A DNA stretch of 64,000 nt from an uncultured Bacillota bacterium (GTDB lineage: Bacteria > Bacillota_I > Bacilli_A > RFN20 > CAG-449): positions 6,465 through 70,464 of the forward strand of contig CABUOQ010000005.1 in NCBI GenBank assembly GCA_902493275.1, written 5' to 3'. Shown piece by piece: positions 61,400 through 64,000 of this stretch. Under the pieces are notes generated by a model that made no database searches, was not told the DNA's origin, and saw nothing but the letters and a program-made list of their open reading frames with translations. Position 1 is the first letter of the stretch. Each line of letters begins with the position of its first letter. Made by a program: the position numbers and the translations under genes.

Positions 61400-62053
61400 A
61401 TGAAAAAATTATTACAAATATTTGTTTCATCCATAGAGGCTGGAATTTTAATTAGTTTAGGTGGTTTTGTGTTTCTTTCATATAAAGAGACAAATTTATT
61501 TTTGGCTTCATTTTTATTCTCATTAGGATTAGTTACAATAATCGCTTTTAAATTATATCTTTTTACAGGTAAAGTTGGATATATTTTTGATAACAAGCCT
61601 CGATATCTTTTAGATTTATTGCTTTGCTGGTTAGGTAATCTATGTGGAGCAATAGTTACAGGGGAAATCTTAAAATTAACTAGAGTTGATTTACAATCTG
61701 TCGTGACTAAAATGGTGAATATCAAACTTAATGACACGATTGGAAGCATTTTTATTCTTTCTATCTTTTGCGGAATGATGATATATATTGCCGTTGAAAC
61801 TCAAAAAAAAGAAGTTTCAGGAGTTATTAAATTATTTGCCATCGTAATTCCTGTAATGGTATTTATTATATCTGGATTCGAGCATTGTGTGGCTAATATG
61901 TTTTATTTTACCTATGCTGGTGCTTGGTCTTGGAAAAGTATCGGGTACTTATTAATAATGACATTAGGAAATGGCGTAGGCTCATTAATATTGTGGTCGC
62001 TTAATTATTTTATTGGGCTAAAAGATAAAAAGGAAGAAAATAATTCATTTTAA
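61400..62053 (+). CDS. Formate/nitrite transporter (FNT) family channel
   Basis: FNT proteins are pentameric channels for formate, nitrite, lactate or hydrosulfide. The 217-residue protein has six hydrophobic helices. Family features visible are the N-terminal SIEAGILISLGGFVF, a KLYLFTGK segment, the WLGNLCGAIV helix and GFEHCVANMFYF, which holds the central His and Asn near the pore. It is shorter than FocA and lacks a long N-terminal helix. In a fermentative organism it would export formate or lactate; the substrate is inference. An AAGAGG site precedes the ATG. Confidence 0.88.
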   Translation: MKKLLQIFVSSIEAGILISLGGFVFLSYKETNLFLASFLFSLGLVTIIAFKLYLFTGKVGYIFDNKPRYLLDLLLCWLGNLCGAIVTGEILKLTRVDLQSVVTKMVNIKLNDTIGSIFILSIFCGMMIYIAVETQKKEVSGVIKLFAIVIPVMVFIISGFEHCVANMFYFTYAGAWSWKSIGYLLIMTLGNGVGSLILWSLNYFIGLKDKKEENNSF

Positions 62054-62076
62054 TAATTGGAGATTTAAAGTGCTTA

Positions 62077-62988
62077 TTATAAATTCTCTTTATTGCCAAT
62101 GTTATATAGATATTTTTGATAACTAAAATCACTTTTCATTGGATAATGACCATCGTGACCAAGTCTATTTGGAATGAATTTAATGAAATTTTTTGGAAAG
62201 TTATATAATGATAGTATTTTATTAGCAACTTCTAACGAGGAGTATTCTTTTTCTGAACAAATATTATAAATAACTTGTCCATTATTGAAATTATTAATGA
62301 TTTTATCAATGCAATAAATATGGAATTCTACTGGAATATAATCGCGTTTTTCTTTGCCTTCGCCATAAATTTCAATCGGTAAATTCCTTTTTAATAGAGA
62401 AATTGAATGAGGAATAAATTTTTCAAAGTGTTGATTTTTTCCATAATTATTACTTGATCTAGAAATTGTAGCTCTTATTTTATAAGTGCTTATATATGAT
62501 AATACTAATAAATCAGCACTGGCTTTACTTGCAGCGTAAGGATTTGTTGGTTTTAAAGGCGAGTTAATATCGCAGACAGAATTATCTTCGATGCTTTTTC
62601 CTCCATAGACTTCATCAGTACTAATTTGATGAAGGTAAAGATTATATTTTCTAGTTATTTCTAATAAAGTAAAAACTCCATTTATATTAGAATGTATGAA
62701 TTTTTCACTATTAATTATAGCGTTATCAACGTGTGTTTCGGCGGCAAAATTAATGATTGTCTCATAGTGATATGTTTGAAATAAATCATCTAGAAGCTTT
62801 AAATCATTTATGTCACCTTTTACAAATATAAAATTCTTTTTGTTTAAGTGATGTCGTACATTTTCTATGTTACCAGCATATGTTAAAAGATCGAGACATA
62901 TTATCTGGATATCTTCATATTTATTTAACATAAAATTAATAAAGTTAGAGCCGATAAATCCGGCTCCGCCGGTGACAAGTAGTTTCAT
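62077..62988 (-). CDS. rfbB: dTDP-glucose 4,6-dehydratase-like SDR
   Basis: RfbB converts dTDP-glucose to dTDP-4-keto-6-deoxyglucose for deoxysugar synthesis. The 303-residue protein has the NAD-binding LLVTGGAGFIGSNFINF, CLDLLTYAGNIENV (nucleotide sugar specific), NFAAETHVDNAI, the catalytic STDEVYGG and YAASKAS (YxxxK). It is slightly shorter than typical (about 330-350), with a trimmed C terminus. No rfbA, rfbC or rfbD is adjacent, so the pathway genes must lie elsewhere, or the enzyme uses another nucleotide sugar. It diverges from the HEPN-like/CBS gene. Confidence 0.9.
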   Translation of the reverse strand: MKLLVTGGAGFIGSNFINFMLNKYEDIQIICLDLLTYAGNIENVRHHLNKKNFIFVKGDINDLKLLDDLFQTYHYETIINFAAETHVDNAIINSEKFIHSNINGVFTLLEITRKYNLYLHQISTDEVYGGKSIEDNSVCDINSPLKPTNPYAASKASADLLVLSYISTYKIRATISRSSNNYGKNQHFEKFIPHSISLLKRNLPIEIYGEGKEKRDYIPVEFHIYCIDKIINNFNNGQVIYNICSEKEYSSLEVANKILSLYNFPKNFIKFIPNRLGHDGHYPMKSDFSYQKYLYNIGNKENL

Positions 62989-63097
62989 ATAATTATTTTA
63001 CAATGAAAAAAAACTAATTTAAATATTAAATTATTATATTATTTTAAATAATAGAAAAATAATGTAAAATATTCTTATAGAGGTAAAAATAAATATT

Positions 63098-63769
63098 ATG
63101 GAAAAAGATTATTCAATTGAGTACACAAATAAGTTTTTAAATCTTTATAAAAAATTAGAGCAATTAGAAACCGATGAGCCTAAAAAATATGCTTTTTTAT
63201 TTAGTAAATATAAAAGCCAGTTAGATTTATTTCGACATATAAGAAATGATCTTTCACATAATATTATTAATGATAAATATCCAATAATAATATCAAATGA
63301 TGTATATTCTTCACTTAATAGAATGCTTAATTTAGTAAAGAAAAAAGCAATCGATTATTGTACTAAGAAAAAAGATATTATCTTTGTAAACTTAAATAGT
63401 AGTCTTAAAGAAACTTTAAAGTTTTTAAGTGTTAATAATTTTTCACATCTTCCAATTATTAATGAAAAAGGAAAAGTAATGGGGGTTGTATCTAACTCAT
63501 CAATGATAGATATTATTTATAAAAATCAAAATGATTCAAAACTACTTGAAAAGATAGTTGGAGATTTTCTTTCAGAATTTAATTTAAATAATGAAGAAGA
63601 ATTTTATATGTTCGTCAGTCAAGATACATTTATGTATGAACTAAATGAGTTATTAAATAAGAGGAATAATAAGAAATTAGGAGCGATATTTATAACCGCG
63701 AACGGAAAACAAGATGAAACTATTGTTGGTTTAGTGAGATCATGGGATATAATTCGCAGTCTAAATTAG
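63098..63769 (+). CDS. HEPN-like domain protein with two CBS domains
   Basis: The 223-residue protein has an N-terminal helical domain (about 1-90) with the motif R-N-x3-H (RHIRNDLSHN, Arg49 and His54), typical of HEPN and abortive-infection-type helical domains. A CBS pair follows from about residue 92 (KKDIIFVNLNSSLKETLKFL, FSHLPIINEKGKVMGVVS, and a second half with VGLVRSWDIIRS). CBS pairs bind adenine nucleotides and regulate attached domains. The HEPN R-x4-6-H motif can be the active site of an RNase, but here it may only be structural. No partner toxin or antitoxin is adjacent. Ribosome site AGAGG. Confidence 0.75.
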   Translation: MEKDYSIEYTNKFLNLYKKLEQLETDEPKKYAFLFSKYKSQLDLFRHIRNDLSHNIINDKYPIIISNDVYSSLNRMLNLVKKKAIDYCTKKKDIIFVNLNSSLKETLKFLSVNNFSHLPIINEKGKVMGVVSNSSMIDIIYKNQNDSKLLEKIVGDFLSEFNLNNEEEFYMFVSQDTFMYELNELLNKRNNKKLGAIFITANGKQDETIVGLVRSWDIIRSLN

Positions 63770-63852
63770 GCTATTTATATTGATATATATAATATTATAT
63801 TAACTATATTTATGTAATATATAGATTATTTTATAAAAAACAGAAAAAACTC

Positions 63853-63881
63853 TTGCAAATAATGACGAAAAAATGTTTAAA
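63853..63881 (+). promoter_or_regulatory. Upstream one of tandem strong promoters at the window edge
   Basis: TTGCAA (63853-63858) and TTTAAA (63876-63881) are separated by 17 bases. Confidence 0.5.
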
Positions 63882-63948
63882 TAAAAAGGCTATGAGTTAA
63901 TCGCATAGCTCCTATTATTCGACAACAAAAAAAATATAAAAAAATTAG

Positions 63949-63977
63949 TTGACAAATAAAAAGTAATAGGATAATAT
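63949..63977 (+). promoter_or_regulatory. Strong promoter at the window edge, probably for an rRNA operon
   Basis: A consensus TTGACA (63949-63954), a 17-base spacer and TAATAT (63972-63977) are followed by a leader AAAGAGGCTGTCGCG. Tandem strong promoters with a short GC-richer leader and no ribosome site are typical of rRNA or tRNA operons. Confidence 0.65.
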
Positions 63978-64000
63978 AAAGAGGCTGTCGCGAAATAGAG

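Noticed and set aside
1..64000. Mollicutes genetic code 4 (TGA as Trp)
   Set aside because: TGA ends miaB, the giant gene and yigZ at conserved positions, and tryptophan in motifs such as WCGPC is TGG, so the standard bacterial code applies.
1..64000. CRISPR array or cas genes
   Set aside because: No regularly spaced repeats of 25-40 bases and no Cas-like protein were seen on either strand.

Overview
The window is AT-rich, uses the standard genetic code (TGA acts as a stop, for example at the end of miaB, and Trp is TGG), and has AGGAGG-type ribosome sites and short intergenic gaps. Gene order matches the Bacilli: ponA-recU, gpsB-rnpB, pgsA-cinA-recA-rny-ymdB-miaB-ricA. Together with peptidoglycan genes (PBP1, a MurF-like ligase, Ddl) and long Mollicutes-like sugar transporter subunits, this suggests an uncultured, walled, fermentative, probably gut-associated low-GC Bacilli lineage near the RF39/RFN20/Erysipelotrichia part of the tree. 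That placement is an inference; no 16S gene lies in the window.

Layout. 0-2.2 kb: end of ponA, recU and a DEDDh exonuclease on the minus strand, then a very cysteine-rich small protein. 2.2-9.5 kb: conserved housekeeping block with gpsB, RNase P RNA, pgsA, cinA C-domain, recA, rny with a long structured leader, ymdB, miaB and ricA. 9.5-21.7 kb: an FGGY sugar kinase, diadenylate cyclase, a hydrolase/MurF-like/Ddl cassette, deoD, several membrane or surface proteins and a degenerate GGDEF-EAL-like protein. 21.8-27.4 kb: an accessory region starting at tRNA-Ser, with a DUF3781 gene fragment, an IS3-family remnant, an AAA/DUF4143 ATPase, a TfoX-like protein, decayed sequence, an XRE-membrane regulator and a zinc-ribbon/TIR/Sel1 protein. 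27.4-36.1 kb: a heterodimeric ABC exporter, a double-rubredoxin rubrerythrin, glpK, aminopeptidase P, and pnuC behind a candidate transcription-attenuating leader. 36.1-44.3 kb: a maltodextrin operon (binding protein, two permeases, GH13 lipoprotein, very long ATPase) behind a promoter with a cre/LacI-like operator. 44.3-45.2 kb: a decayed IS200-type element and tRNA-Gly. 45.3-48.3 kb: degV, trxA, TraX-like and CPBP protease genes. 48.4-60.3 kb: a 2136-residue membrane-anchored repeat protein translationally coupled to yigZ and an Mrp ATPase, then a thioredoxin-like lipoprotein, ROK glucokinase, malQ and ACP. 60.3-64 kb: tRNA-Asn and tRNA-Glu, two small unknown proteins, an FNT channel, a dTDP-glucose dehydratase, a HEPN-like/CBS protein, and strong tandem promoters at the right edge that probably drive an rRNA operon just outside the window.

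The mal operon (uptake and GH13 hydrolysis), malQ and glucokinase form a maltodextrin-to-glucose-6-phosphate route split over two loci. The most unusual items are the giant CvpA-like repeat protein, the pnuC leader, the zinc-ribbon/TIR/Sel1 protein, the extended MalK-type ATPase and the cysteine-rich protein.
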